A stretch of DNA of 64,000 nucleotides from Paraburkholderia phytofirmans OLGA172 (GTDB lineage: Bacteria; Pseudomonadota; Gammaproteobacteria; Burkholderiales; Burkholderiaceae): contig NZ_CP014578.1 in NCBI RefSeq assembly GCF_001634365.1, forward strand, positions 1,364,001 through 1,428,000. Direction: 5' to 3'. This document shows, in pieces, positions 45,730 through 55,148 of this stretch (position 1 is the first letter of the stretch; every line of letters starts with the position of its first letter). Below the pieces are notes generated by a model. That model was not told the origin of the DNA. It saw nothing but the letters and a program-made list of their open reading frames with translations, and made no database searches. Made by a program: the position numbers and the translations under genes.

Positions 45730-47172
45730 ATGCAACTGCAACACGCCAGGCAGTTTTATATCGACGGCCAATGGGTCGACCCGCAAAACCCGGCCAGCGC
45801 AGCCACGCTCGACGTGATCGATCCGTCCACGGCCACTGCGTTCGCGCAGATTTCGCTTGGCAGCGCGGCCGATGTCGACCGCGCCGTAGCCGCTGCGAAG
45901 CGTGCCTTTCCTGCCTATAGCGAGACGACGATCGCGCAGCGAATCGATCTGCTGCAAGCGATCCTCGACGTCTACCGCAAGCGCTACGACGACATGGTGC
46001 ATGCGATCAGCCGCGAAATGGGCGCACCGCTGCAATATGCGAACGACGCGCAGGCGTGGACCGGCGTCGCCCATCTGGAGACGATGATCCGCACGCTCGA
46101 CACGTTCGAATTCGAGTACGTGAAGAGCAGCATTCTGATCCGCAAGGAAGCGGTCGGCGTGTGCGGGTTGATCACGCCGTGGAACTGGCCGGCCTTGCAG
46201 ATCGCCACCAAGGTCGTGCCCGCGCTCGGGGCCGGCTGCACGATGGTGCTCAAGCCCTCGGAACTGGCGCCGCTCTCCGGCATCATTTTCGCCGAGATCC
46301 TCGGCGAAGCGGGGGTGCCGGCCGGCGTGTTCAACCTGGTGAACGGCGAAGGCACAACGGTGGGCGAGGCGATGTCGCGTCATCCGGACATCGACATGAT
46401 GTCGTTTACCGGTTCGACGCGTGCGGGCGTGCAGGTCGCGAAAGCCGCGGCGGATACCGTCAAGCGCGTGCATCAGGAACTGGGCGGCAAATCGGCCAAC
46501 CTGATTCTCGAAGATGCCGATCTGAAGCAGGCCGTGATGCGCGGTACGCGTGCATGTTTCGACAACAGCGGCCAGTCGTGCGATGCGCCCACCCGCATGT
46601 TCGTGCCGCGCGCACGCCTCGCCGAGGCATTGGCGTACGCGAAGGAAGCCGCTGAAGCATTGGTCGTCGGTCCCGCGGATGCGAAGGGTATTGATCTTGG
46701 GCCTGTCATCAGCGAGCAGCAGTTCGACAAGATCCAGCGGTTGATCGGCGTGGGCATCGAAGAGGGCGCGACGCTGGTGGCCGGTGGTCCGGGCCGTCCC
46801 GAAGGCTTGAAAGAGGGCTACTTCGTGCGCCCGACGGTGTTCGGCAATGTCACGCCGGGCATGACGATCGCGCGTGAGGAGATTTTTGGACCGGTGCTGT
46901 CGATTCTCGGCTACGACTCCGAAGACGAAGCGATCGCGATGGCCAACGACAGTCTCTATGGTCTTGCGGGCTATGTGCAATCCGCGTCGATCGAGCACGC
47001 GCATGCCGTGGCGAAGCGGCTGCGTACCGGCACGATCTATCTGAACTACGCGGACTATAGTCCCGATGCGCCGTTTGGCGGCTTCAAGCAATCGGGCAAT
47101 GGCCGCGAGTACGGCGAGTTCGGTCTCGAGGACTTTCTGGAGATCAAGGGCGTGGTCGGCTACGCGAGTTGA
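45730..47172 (+). CDS. NAD(P)-dependent aldehyde dehydrogenase
   Basis: 480 residues of the ALDH superfamily. The catalytic Cys is Cys284 (NSGQSCDAPTRMF) and the general base is Glu250 (HQELGGKSANLIL). LITPWNWPALQIATKVVPAL is the cofactor-binding block and EEIFGPVLSILGYD the C-terminal signature. The GQSCDAP form is typical of class enzymes acting on small aldehydes (3-hydroxybutyraldehyde/vanillin-like subgroups), so the exact substrate is unknown. It stands alone, with AAAGGA before the ATG. Confidence 0.9.
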   Translation: MQLQHARQFYIDGQWVDPQNPASAATLDVIDPSTATAFAQISLGSAADVDRAVAAAKRAFPAYSETTIAQRIDLLQAILDVYRKRYDDMVHAISREMGAPLQYANDAQAWTGVAHLETMIRTLDTFEFEYVKSSILIRKEAVGVCGLITPWNWPALQIATKVVPALGAGCTMVLKPSELAPLSGIIFAEILGEAGVPAGVFNLVNGEGTTVGEAMSRHPDIDMMSFTGSTRAGVQVAKAAADTVKRVHQELGGKSANLILEDADLKQAVMRGTRACFDNSGQSCDAPTRMFVPRARLAEALAYAKEAAEALVVGPADAKGIDLGPVISEQQFDKIQRLIGVGIEEGATLVAGGPGRPEGLKEGYFVRPTVFGNVTPGMTIAREEIFGPVLSILGYDSEDEAIAMANDSLYGLAGYVQSASIEHAHAVAKRLRTGTIYLNYADYSPDAPFGGFKQSGNGREYGEFGLEDFLEIKGVVGYAS

Positions 47173-47192
47173 GGTGGCGTGACGGCCGGTCG

Positions 47193-47231
47193 GTGACGTA
47201 CCTCAGTGACGTAACTTAGTGACGTAACTTA
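47193..47231 (+). repeat. Three tandem 13-bp repeats (GTGACGTAACTTA)
   Basis: GTGACGTACCTCA (47193-47205) followed by two identical GTGACGTAACTTA units (47206-47231), then a partial fourth GTGATG. It lies just after the aldehyde dehydrogenase stop. Confidence 0.9.
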
Positions 47232-47342
47232 GTGATGCTCCATAGCCGCGCAAACATAACGAAAGTCATGCGGGCGGTGAGAGACATCGCCGCGCCGCCG
47301 CTTTCCGATTGCCGTTCCGAACCTGCGAGCGCCTGGTGTCAT

Positions 47343-48713
47343 TCAGGTCGTGGAGTGACGCGACATCATCCGTTCGAAAGCCTCGACGATGCGTTGCACG
47401 TAGGGATTTTTGTAGGCGAGGCTGCCGGTTCCGCGCTCGAAGTGCGCGAGCATGGTTGCGTTCGCTTCGAAGACCAGCACCTGTCCGTCAGGCAGCACCG
47501 TGAAGTCGATGCCTCCGTAGTCGAGATCGAGCCTTCTGCCGATTGCCGCGATTGCGCCCATCACACGTTCGCCGAGCACGGCGTGCGGATTGTCGAGGAA
47601 GCGCCGCTCTTCCTCCAGCTTCCACGGATGCTGTTCCATGTCGGCGGAGTAGTAGTGCACCATCCAGTGAGGTGAAATCGCCAGATGGTAGGGAAACGGC
47701 TCCCGGTCGACAAAAATGATCCGGTATTTGCGGTAGAACCCGTCGGTGCCGCGATAGTCGCGAAACGCCGTCAGGTATGCAACCCCGCCTTGTGCCGAGC
47801 GCCACGCTTCGAGCGCGGCGCGGCTCTCGCACAGCGTCAACCCGTCGCCGCCATGCGTAGCGGCAGGACGCGCCAGGACCGGAAAGCCGATGCCGCTCTC
47901 CGCAAGCAAGGCGTCAAGCGCGGCGCGTGAAGCCGGAGCGGCATCGCTCTGCACGCACGGCGCCACCTGCACGTCCGGCAGTCCGTCGAGCAGGCTCGCA
48001 GTACGGTGCCGTTGAGTTCGGGCGACAACAGAGGGCGCATTGAGCACGGGCCGCGCAGAGCGCGAGACGAAGCGCGCGAGCCGCCCGGAGAGCGGCGCGG
48101 CGACATCCGCATCGCCAATCGCGTTGAACACGAGATCGTAGGCGGGCAACTGTTGGTCTTCTTCGTCGGCGGCGTAGTCGATCGCGTACTTGATGCGGCA
48201 GCAGGTCGCGTTGGGCAGCAGTGCATCGAACGGCACATTGCCGGCAGTGTGTGCCGCGCAGAGGATCAGCACGCGGCGCTGCTCCGCGCCGCTTCCTTCG
48301 ACAAAGACGCGCTGGATCCGGTAGGCACGTTCCCGATACGCGGCGGCTTCGCTCACGTGTCCAACGCTGGCGAGGATGGCGGCCAGATTCTGGCAGGCTA
48401 CCGCAACATGCGGATCGAGCGTCAGAACGAGGCGGTACCAGTACTCAGCGATTACATGATCGCCTTTCATGAGGTATCCGGTCGCGACATCGCAGAGATT
48501 CGAGGCGTTGGCGCCGGGTACCGCAGCGGCGTAGGCGTCCAGCGTGTGGGCGGCGATCAGATGCGCGACGGCGCCCAGTTCGTCGCCGTCGCTGCGCCGG
48601 GTTTCGGCGAGGGCGCGGTGACGGGCCGGATCGAGCGAGGCGCCGGCATGACCCGCTGACGCACCGGGAGACGGTGCTTTGTGGACGGCTTCGTTGTGGA
48701 GAGTCTGGGTCAC
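47343..48713 (-). CDS. TPR-containing ATP-grasp ligase
   Basis: About 456 residues from a GTG at 48713 (VTQTLHNEAVHKAPSPGASA); the start is uncertain, since the frame stays open to 48896. The N-terminal part (about 60-140) reads as TPR-like helices (YWYRLVLTLDPHVAVACQNL). The C-terminal part has ATP-grasp motifs: FPVLARPAATHGGDGLTLCE (lid/phosphate) and DYGGIDFTVLPDGQVLVFEA with Asn in EANATM for metal. ATP-grasp enzymes join an acyl phosphate to an amine or thiol. The TPR fusion suggests a peptide or protein substrate. No RiPP precursor or other pathway gene was found beside it. Confidence 0.75.
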   Translation of the reverse strand: MTQTLHNEAVHKAPSPGASAGHAGASLDPARHRALAETRRSDGDELGAVAHLIAAHTLDAYAAAVPGANASNLCDVATGYLMKGDHVIAEYWYRLVLTLDPHVAVACQNLAAILASVGHVSEAAAYRERAYRIQRVFVEGSGAEQRRVLILCAAHTAGNVPFDALLPNATCCRIKYAIDYAADEEDQQLPAYDLVFNAIGDADVAAPLSGRLARFVSRSARPVLNAPSVVARTQRHRTASLLDGLPDVQVAPCVQSDAAPASRAALDALLAESGIGFPVLARPAATHGGDGLTLCESRAALEAWRSAQGGVAYLTAFRDYRGTDGFYRKYRIIFVDREPFPYHLAISPHWMVHYYSADMEQHPWKLEEERRFLDNPHAVLGERVMGAIAAIGRRLDLDYGGIDFTVLPDGQVLVFEANATMLAHFERGTGSLAYKNPYVQRIVEAFERMMSRHSTT

Positions 48714-48912
48714 GGTCGGTCGAGATAGCTGCAGGGCGACGCGCCGCTGCGCACTCGAAGCATAGCGGGCGTGTCTGCGATTCGGCTTACAGCGCCGCGT
48801 GCCAGTCCAGATGACTGAAGCGCGGGTGATCTGCGGGTGACCGTACCTCGCCGGCTTGAATACGATGAAGTGACCGGGCCCGGAGACGCCGCTCAACTAA
48901 GCCATTCGTTCA

Positions 48913-48962
48913 CGTCATCGGGTTACGTCATTGGGTTCTGCCACTACGGTTCTGCCACTACA
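48913..48962. repeat. Short degenerate tandem repeats before the LysR gene stop
   Basis: CGTCATCGGGTTA is followed by CGTCATTGGGTTC, and then TGCCACTACGGTTC by TGCCACTACAG. These lie between two minus-strand genes and reach the stop of the LysR gene. They resemble the 13-bp repeats near 47.2 kb, whose reverse complement also centres on ACGTCA. Confidence 0.6.
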
Positions 48963-49908
48963 GCAGCAGTTCGATCGAATGAAACAGACGGCGCAGATCG
49001 GGCTCTTGCGAGCGCGCGCCTTCGTCGATCACTTCGCGCAAACAGTCGAGAAAACACGCGGCCGCCGGACTGGTCGGCGCGCCGCGCCGCGACGTGATGC
49101 TGACGATGGTTTCATCCACCGTTTCGCGCAAGGGCAGCGCCCACAGATTCTCCTTCGCGATGGTCACCTCGACGAGCGGCCACGGAAAAATGCTGAGCAT
49201 GTCCGTCTGCGCGAGCAGGCCGAGCACGACCGCGAGCGAATGCGCGAGGTGGATCGTGTGCGGCACGCTCATGCCGCGTTTGCGGAACAGGTTGTCCGAG
49301 ATCGACTCGCGGCTTGCGGGGTCCCAGTTCAATATCCATTCAGCGTCTTCCAGTTCGAGCAGCGTTCGGCAACCGGCTTTCGGATGATCGCGGCGCGCCA
49401 CCACGGCCGAATGCGTCGAAAACAGCGGCACGTTATGAAACTCCGATTGCGGCGACGCAGGCGGTGGACGGCCAATCGAAAAATCGAGGCTGCCGTCGCG
49501 CAAGCGCGGTTGCACGACCGCCAACAGGCCCTCGAAGAATTCCAGTTGGACTTCCGGCATGCGCTGCCGGAACCGCTGCACGGTGGGCGGCAGAAACGTC
49601 AGCGCGACCCACGGCGTGACGCCGATCGACAGTTTGCCTGCCGCCGCGCCGCGCATCGCCTCGATCTCCGCCTCCGCGCGTTGCAACTGGCCAAGCACCA
49701 ACCGCGCATGCACGACCAGCGCGCGGCCGAACTCCGTGAACGCGACGCCGCTCGCGCCGCGCACCAGCAACGGCGCGTGCAGATCGGCCTCCAGTTCGCG
49801 CATGGCCTTAGTGACGGCGGCCGGTGAAAGGTCGAGCGAACGGGCAGCGGCCCGGATACTGCCGGTATCTGCAATGGCCGCTAAAGTGCTGAGTTGATGC
49901 AGTTTCAT
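48958..49908 (-). CDS. LysR-type regulator
   Basis: 316 residues from the ATG at 49908. The winged helix reads MKLHQLSTLAAIADTGSIRA then ARSLDLSPAAVTKAMRELEA. The effector domain has GKLSIGVTPWVALTFLPPTV. It is divergent from an M20 amidohydrolase across 118 bp, so that hydrolase and the MFS gene behind it are likely targets. Confidence 0.9.
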   Translation of the reverse strand: MKLHQLSTLAAIADTGSIRAAARSLDLSPAAVTKAMRELEADLHAPLLVRGASGVAFTEFGRALVVHARLVLGQLQRAEAEIEAMRGAAAGKLSIGVTPWVALTFLPPTVQRFRQRMPEVQLEFFEGLLAVVQPRLRDGSLDFSIGRPPPASPQSEFHNVPLFSTHSAVVARRDHPKAGCRTLLELEDAEWILNWDPASRESISDNLFRKRGMSVPHTIHLAHSLAVVLGLLAQTDMLSIFPWPLVEVTIAKENLWALPLRETVDETIVSITSRRGAPTSPAAACFLDCLREVIDEGARSQEPDLRRLFHSIELLL

Positions 49909-50026
49909 CTGGAAAACCCGTAGATGGGTGGCAACTACTGGTTGCCGCCGCAACGATTCTACGCCTGCCGCTTGAATATCGGCGTCGTTATGCTGGGTTC
50001 ACGCTTTCATAGACGGAGACGACATT

Positions 50027-51199
50027 GTGAACACCATGGCCATCCCGGCGGGCATCGCCGAACTCGAAGACGAAATGATCGCGCTGCGCCACCGCATCCA
50101 CGCGCAGCCCGAACTGGCTTACGAAGAGTTCGCCACCGGCGACCTGGTTGCGGAGCGCTTGCAGGCGTGGGGCTACAGCGTGCATCGCGGGCTGGGTCAA
50201 ACCGGCGTTGTTGGTCAATTGAAAGTCGGCAGCGGCACGCGCAAACTCGGCCTGCGCGCCGACATGGACGCATTGCCGATTCACGAAACTACCGGCCTGC
50301 CTTATGCGAGCGCGGTGCCTGGCAAGATGCACGCATGCGGTCACGACGGCCACACGGCGATGCTGCTGGCGGCCGCCAAGCACCTCGCACAGGAAAAGAG
50401 TTTCGACGGCACGTTGAATCTGATTTTCCAGCCCGCCGAAGAAGGTCAGGCCGGCGCGAAAAAAATGCTCGAAGACGGCCTGTTCGACAAGTTTCCGTGC
50501 GACGCGGTGTTCGCGATGCACAACATGCCGGGTTTCCCGACGGGCAAGTTCGGCTTCCTGCCGGGCTCGTTCATGGCTTCGTCGGATACGGTGATCATCA
50601 AGGTGACCGGTCGCGGCGGCCATGGCGCGATGCCGCACAAGGCGGTCGATCCGGTGGTGGTGTGCGCGCAGATCGTGCTGGCGTTGCAGTCGATCGTGTC
50701 GCGCAACATTGCGCCGCTCGATATGGCGATCATCACGGTCGGCGCGATTCACGCCGGCGAAGCGCCGAACGTGATTCCTGAAACCGCGGAGATGCGCCTG
50801 TCCGTGCGCGCGCTGAAGCCCGAGGTTCGCAACTACTTGCAGGAGCGCATCACGGCGGTCGCCTGCGGGCAGGCGGCGGTGTTCGGCGCGCGGGCGCATG
50901 TGGACTATCAGCGGCGTTATCCGGTGCTCGTCAACGATGCACAGATGACCGGTCTTGCACGGCAAGTCGCACTTGACTGGCTGGGCGAAGACGGTTTGAT
51001 CGCCGACATGCAACCGTTGACCGGCAGTGAAGACTTCGCGTTCCTGCTGGAGCGTTGCCCGGGCAGCTACCTGATCATCGGCAATGGCGACGGCGAGGGA
51101 GGTTGTATGGTCCACAACCCGGGCTATGACTTCAATGACGACTGCCTTGCCACGGGCGCGGCCTACTGGGTGCGGCTCGCGCAGACGTTTCTCGTCTGA
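50027..51199 (+). CDS. M20-family amidohydrolase (HipO-like)
   Basis: 390 residues. GTG at 50027 with GGAG nine bases upstream; an ATG at 50036 is also possible. Metal ligands lie in KMHACGHDGHTAMLL and FQPAEEGQAGAKKML, with the dimerisation domain HGAMPHKAVDPV. The family hydrolyses N-acyl amino acids (hippurate, N-acetyl amino acids, indole conjugates). It is followed by an MFS transporter that could import the substrate. Confidence 0.93.
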   Translation: MNTMAIPAGIAELEDEMIALRHRIHAQPELAYEEFATGDLVAERLQAWGYSVHRGLGQTGVVGQLKVGSGTRKLGLRADMDALPIHETTGLPYASAVPGKMHACGHDGHTAMLLAAAKHLAQEKSFDGTLNLIFQPAEEGQAGAKKMLEDGLFDKFPCDAVFAMHNMPGFPTGKFGFLPGSFMASSDTVIIKVTGRGGHGAMPHKAVDPVVVCAQIVLALQSIVSRNIAPLDMAIITVGAIHAGEAPNVIPETAEMRLSVRALKPEVRNYLQERITAVACGQAAVFGARAHVDYQRRYPVLVNDAQMTGLARQVALDWLGEDGLIADMQPLTGSEDFAFLLERCPGSYLIIGNGDGEGGCMVHNPGYDFNDDCLATGAAYWVRLAQTFLV

Positions 51200-51353
51200 C
51201 GGCGGCTGCAACAGGTCGGTCTGAGGGCACGAAGGCCGTGCGCGATGCGCGCTCACCCAGGCTGTTGCAGACCGTGTGCAGACGAAAAAAGCCGGCCACG
51301 GCAACACAAGGCCGCCGCCGCGCATCAGCAGGAAGAACACCACGGAGACACAG

Positions 51354-52709
51354 ATGGACTATTCCGCCACACCGCAACCCGCAGGCGCTGACGCGTTGAA
51401 TCTCGCCGACGCGTCGGCCATGCCGCCCGCCAAACGCACGAGTCACGCCAAAGCGATCGCTGCGATCACGCTCGGCAACGGCCTCGAGTTTTTCGATTTC
51501 ACGATCTATAGCTTCTTCGCGACGATCATCGGCAAGCTGTATTTCCCGGTGGAAGGGCAGCTTGCGCAACTGATGCTGGCGGTCGGCACCTTCGGCGTGG
51601 GCTTTATCATGCGGCCGGTGGGTGGCATTGTGCTCGGTGCGTATGCTGACCGCGCCGGACGCAAGGCCGCGATGAGTCTCACGCTGTGGCTGATGACGCT
51701 CGGCTCGGCGATCATTGCGTTCGCGCCCACTTACGCGGCGATCGGCATTGCCGCGCCATTGCTGGTGATCCTTGCGCGATTGATTCAGGGGTTTGCGCTG
51801 GGCGGCGAGATCGGTGCATCGACATCGTTGCTGCTTGAATATGGCAGCGACAAGACGCGTGGATTCTACGGAAGCTGGCAATTCGTGAGTCAGGGGTTGA
51901 ACACCGTATGCGGGTCGCTGCTGGGTGTTGCGCTGGCGGCGGCGCTGTCCACTGCCGCGCTGGAGAGCTGGGGCTGGCGTGTGCCGTTTGTGATCGGCAT
52001 GGCGATGGGGCCGATTGGCATTTATATCCGGCGGCATCTGGACGAAACGTTGCCGGGGGTGGAAGACGGTACCGTTTCGGCGGCGCAGGCGCCTGATGCA
52101 CAGCCGGTTCGCAAGCTGTTTCGCGAGCATTCGCGGGTGATTACGACGGGGGTGTTGACGACCATTGGCGGCACGGCGGCGAACTACATCGTGCTGTTTT
52201 ATCTGTCTACCTACGCGATTCGGATATTGCATTTGCCGATGTCGTCGGCGCTGTGGGCCGCGTGGACCGCGGCGATCGTGACGGTGATTTGCTCGCCATT
52301 TGCGGGCGCGTTATCCGATCGCGTGGGGCGTAAACGTGTTTTGTGGATTTCGCGGGTGTTGCTGATTGTTGCCGTGTATCCGGCTTTCATCATTATTAAT
52401 GCTTCGCCTACGGTGCCTGTTTTGTTGTCTGTCGTTGCGGTGCTGGCTGTGTTTGTTGCGTTTACCGCGGTGCCTAATATCGTCATGCTGCCCGAAATGT
52501 TTCCGCGCGAGATTCGCGCTACCGGGATGTCGATTGTCTATTGTTTAGGAGTTTCTATTTTTGGTGGGTTTGCGCAGTTTTTTGCTACCTGGTTGATTCA
52601 GATTTCTGGGAGTAATCTGGCGCCTGCCTGGTATTTGATTGGATGTGGGGTTGTGTCGTTGTTGCCGCTTCCGTTTATGCGGGAGACTGCTGGGAAGGCT
52701 ATTGATTAA
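51354..52709 (+). CDS. MFS transporter (metabolite:H+ symporter type)
   Basis: 451 residues, 12 membrane helices. It starts MDYSATPQPAGADALNLADA, with GGAGA six bases before the ATG. The motif GNGLEFFDFTIYSFFATIIG and GAYADRAGRKAAMSLTLW (loop 2-3) place it in the MHS family that carries citrate, shikimate, ketoglutarate or similar acids. Its position after the amidohydrolase suggests uptake of the acyl-amino acid. The gene end abuts the large inverted-repeat element. Confidence 0.9.
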   Translation: MDYSATPQPAGADALNLADASAMPPAKRTSHAKAIAAITLGNGLEFFDFTIYSFFATIIGKLYFPVEGQLAQLMLAVGTFGVGFIMRPVGGIVLGAYADRAGRKAAMSLTLWLMTLGSAIIAFAPTYAAIGIAAPLLVILARLIQGFALGGEIGASTSLLLEYGSDKTRGFYGSWQFVSQGLNTVCGSLLGVALAAALSTAALESWGWRVPFVIGMAMGPIGIYIRRHLDETLPGVEDGTVSAAQAPDAQPVRKLFREHSRVITTGVLTTIGGTAANYIVLFYLSTYAIRILHLPMSSALWAAWTAAIVTVICSPFAGALSDRVGRKRVLWISRVLLIVAVYPAFIIINASPTVPVLLSVVAVLAVFVAFTAVPNIVMLPEMFPREIRATGMSIVYCLGVSIFGGFAQFFATWLIQISGSNLAPAWYLIGCGVVSLLPLPFMRETAGKAID

Positions 52710-52712
52710 AGT

Positions 52713-53890
52713 TTTTTTTGCCTTTGGCGGCGGCATTGGTGGTGGTTTTGTGGCAGTGCCGGGTTTGGGGTTTTTTGCCTGCGCGGCGCTTGTTTGTCTG
52801 GTTGTCTGTTTATCTATGGTGTCGGGCTTTCATTGGCCTGGATTTTGTGCCTTTCCTTGATCTGGATTTGTGCCTTTCCTCGATTTGTTAGTGGTCTATT
52901 AGCGTTCGCCCCTGTGCGGGGCAGGCACTTACTTTCTTTGCCGCCGCAAAGAAAGTAAGCAAAGAAAGCGGCTCAAACCGCTAATGCTAAGCGGGCGCCG
53001 TGGTTTGCAAAGGGTAGTGGTGCATCTGGAATCTGTGTTCGCGCACCCTCAAGCGTTTGTGACAAGGGCGTCATACTTCCGGCGGCGCTGCGCGCGCCGA
53101 AGAGCACTTCATCAACCCCACGCTACGCTTTCGCGCCTGCACGCCTATCGCGGCGCAGTGGCTCCTCTCATGTCGGGTTTGTTGCATCTATTGCATCTAT
53201 TACCTCTATTACCTCTATTACCTCTATTGCCTCTATTGCCTCTATTGCCTCTATTGCCTCTATTGCCTCTATTGCCTCTATTGCTTCTGTACCTCTGCGC
53301 TTCGGGCTTCATTCCAAGTACGAACTTTGAATTTTGAATTTAGAACAGTGTGGGCTGGTACGACTTGTTGGTAAGTCAGAGTGAAGCACTGATACTTGCG
53401 GGGCGCTGGGATACTTGGGCATTCGGGGATTCGCAGAGGGGAAGCCGATGGTCCTCGCCTCGTGTAAGCGAGGCCCCTGGTTTCCCATGCATACCTGTCC
53501 GCGACGCACGCAGTGCGGAGTGGGAGCTGATGATACCTTTGTCACTAGCGCTTGAAGGTGCGAGGGCACGGATTCCAGATGCACCACTACCTCTTGCAAA
53601 CCACGGGCCCCACTTAGCATTAGCGGTTTGGGCCGCTTTCTTTGCTTACTTTCTTTGCGGCGGCAAAGAAAGTAAGTGCCTGCCCCGCATAGGGGCGAAC
53701 GCTAATAAACCACTAACAAATCAAGGAAGGGCACAAAATCCAGATCAAGGAAGAGCACAAAAGCGAGATCAAGAAAAACCCAACACCGCAGGCATACAGA
53801 CAACAAGCGCCGCGAAGGCAATAAAAAAACCCAACCAAAACCCAACACCACAGGCAAACCGACAATGCCGCCGCCAAAGGCAAAAAAAAC
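52713..53890. repeat. Large inverted-repeat intergenic element between convergent MFS genes
   Basis: Left arm about 52713-53070 and right arm about 53540-53890 are diverged inverted copies. Both include TTTGCCTTTGGCGGCGGCAT at the outer end, TTGTTAGTGG, TTAGCGTTCGCCCCT and GCAGGCACTTACTTTCTTTG. Each contains a perfect hairpin CTTACTTTCTTTGC-N4-GCAAAGAAAGTAAG (52928-52959 and 53645-53676). The outer ends lie 3 and 4 bp from the stop codons of the flanking genes. A 470-bp core holds a 9-bp minisatellite. No transposase is present. The hairpins could serve as bidirectional terminators. Confidence 0.85.
53182..53289 (+). repeat. 9-bp minisatellite, 12 units
   Basis: Two TTGCATCTA, three TTACCTCTA, six TTGCCTCTA and one TTGCTTCTG units without a gap. 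It lies in the core between the arms. It reads as Leu-Leu-Pro in one frame, but that frame runs from the repeat arm and is not convincing protein. Confidence 0.95.
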
Positions 53891-53894
53891 CAGA

Positions 53895-55148
53895 TCATCT
53901 AGCAGCCGACTTCCCATCAGCCACAGGCGCAGCCTCGTCAGCCGCAGCTGGATCCCGCGTTTCGGGCATCGCCGCCCAAACCAGCAAAACAGCAAGTGCG
54001 CCCGCAGCGGCGAGTCCAAAAAAGCTCACAGCATTGCCAAAATGATCCGCCACAAACCCGGCAGCAGTCGTGCTCAAAGTCGCCCCGATCCCAGCCGCCA
54101 ACCCAAACAGCCCAATACAAAGGTTATACCGCCCCTTCCCGCCGGCGACATCGGCGGCAATCAACGGCAGCATCACGCCGAACACGGCCGCGCTCAGGCC
54201 GTCCAGCATCTGCACCGGCACCAGCAAATAAGGGCTGCTGATCCCGGCAAACAACAGCGCCCGGATCGGCAGCGCCGAAAAGCCAAGCAGCAAAATCGGC
54301 CGGCGTCCCCACCGCTCGGCCGAGCGCCCAACCCATGGCGACATCATCGCCACAATCGCCTGCGGCACGATAATGCACGCGGCAATCACGAGCTGCACGT
54401 TGTCGCCCATGCCGGCCGTCACTTCGCCAGCGGCGAGATTCAGCATCGCCGCATTCGACAAGTGGAACAGCACGATGCAAGCCGCAAACAGCAGCATCCG
54501 TTTGTCACGCAACAACTCGCGCAAACTCTCGCGTCGTTCGATCTGTTCAGGTGTCGGCCCGGCTTTGGGCAACTCGATCGTATCGGTGCGCTGAATCATC
54601 GTCAGCGCAATCAGCGCCGGCACGGCAAGCGCCGCCGTCAGCCAGAACACCGCGCGAGGCGAATAGTATTCGCCGAATACGCCCATCAGCCCGGCCGCGA
54701 CGGCGCTGCCGATCGACGCCCAGCGCGCATTGCGTCCCAACCGGTCGCCCAGATTCGCACGCCCCACCAGGGCGAACGAGATCGCGGCCAACGCCGGCGT
54801 CAGCATGCAGCTGGCAAAGCCGTGGAACACCTCCGCGGCAATCACCGGCAACACCGTCGGGCTCGCGGCCAGCAGCACCGCGCTGAAAATGATCGCGAAG
54901 ATCGCCCATGCGGCAGCGCCTTTTTTGTTGCGCAGCGCGTCGACGGCAGCGCCACCCGGCACCTGGCTCACCATCGCGCTAATGGTGCCGACAGACAGCG
55001 CCATGCCGATCTCGCCCTGAGTCCACTTGTGCGAGGCAAGGTACGACGCAATGAATGGCCCGAATCCCGTCTGCACGTTGGCGACGAAAAAATTTAGCCA
55101 ATCGAGTGCGCGCAAACTGCGTGCGGTGACCAAAGTGCGGCCTATCAT
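53895..55148 (-). CDS. MFS transporter
   Basis: 417 residues with about 12 membrane helices. It starts MIGRTLVTARSLRALDWLNF. GPFIASYLASHKWTQGEIGM and the loop 8-9 motif MSPWVGRSAERWGRRPILLL are MFS features. The substrate is unknown. Its ATG overlaps the stop of the upstream PRC-barrel gene (ATGA), so the two are coupled. Confidence 0.88.
   Translation of the reverse strand: MIGRTLVTARSLRALDWLNFFVANVQTGFGPFIASYLASHKWTQGEIGMALSVGTISAMVSQVPGGAAVDALRNKKGAAAWAIFAIIFSAVLLAASPTVLPVIAAEVFHGFASCMLTPALAAISFALVGRANLGDRLGRNARWASIGSAVAAGLMGVFGEYYSPRAVFWLTAALAVPALIALTMIQRTDTIELPKAGPTPEQIERRESLRELLRDKRMLLFAACIVLFHLSNAAMLNLAAGEVTAGMGDNVQLVIAACIIVPQAIVAMMSPWVGRSAERWGRRPILLLGFSALPIRALLFAGISSPYLLVPVQMLDGLSAAVFGVMLPLIAADVAGGKGRYNLCIGLFGLAAGIGATLSTTAAGFVADHFGNAVSFFGLAAAGALAVLLVWAAMPETRDPAAADEAAPVADGKSAAR

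Noticed and set aside
53182..53289. CRISPR-like array
   Set aside because: Units are 9 bp and contiguous, without spacers. The repeats near 60.9 kb also lack unique spacers of even length.
52984..53337. Frame encoding a Leu-Leu-Pro repeat protein inside the inverted-repeat element
   Set aside because: Its N-terminus (MLSGRRGLQ) recurs as a mirrored frame at 53309-53620 because both read the repeat arms; the rest is the minisatellite.
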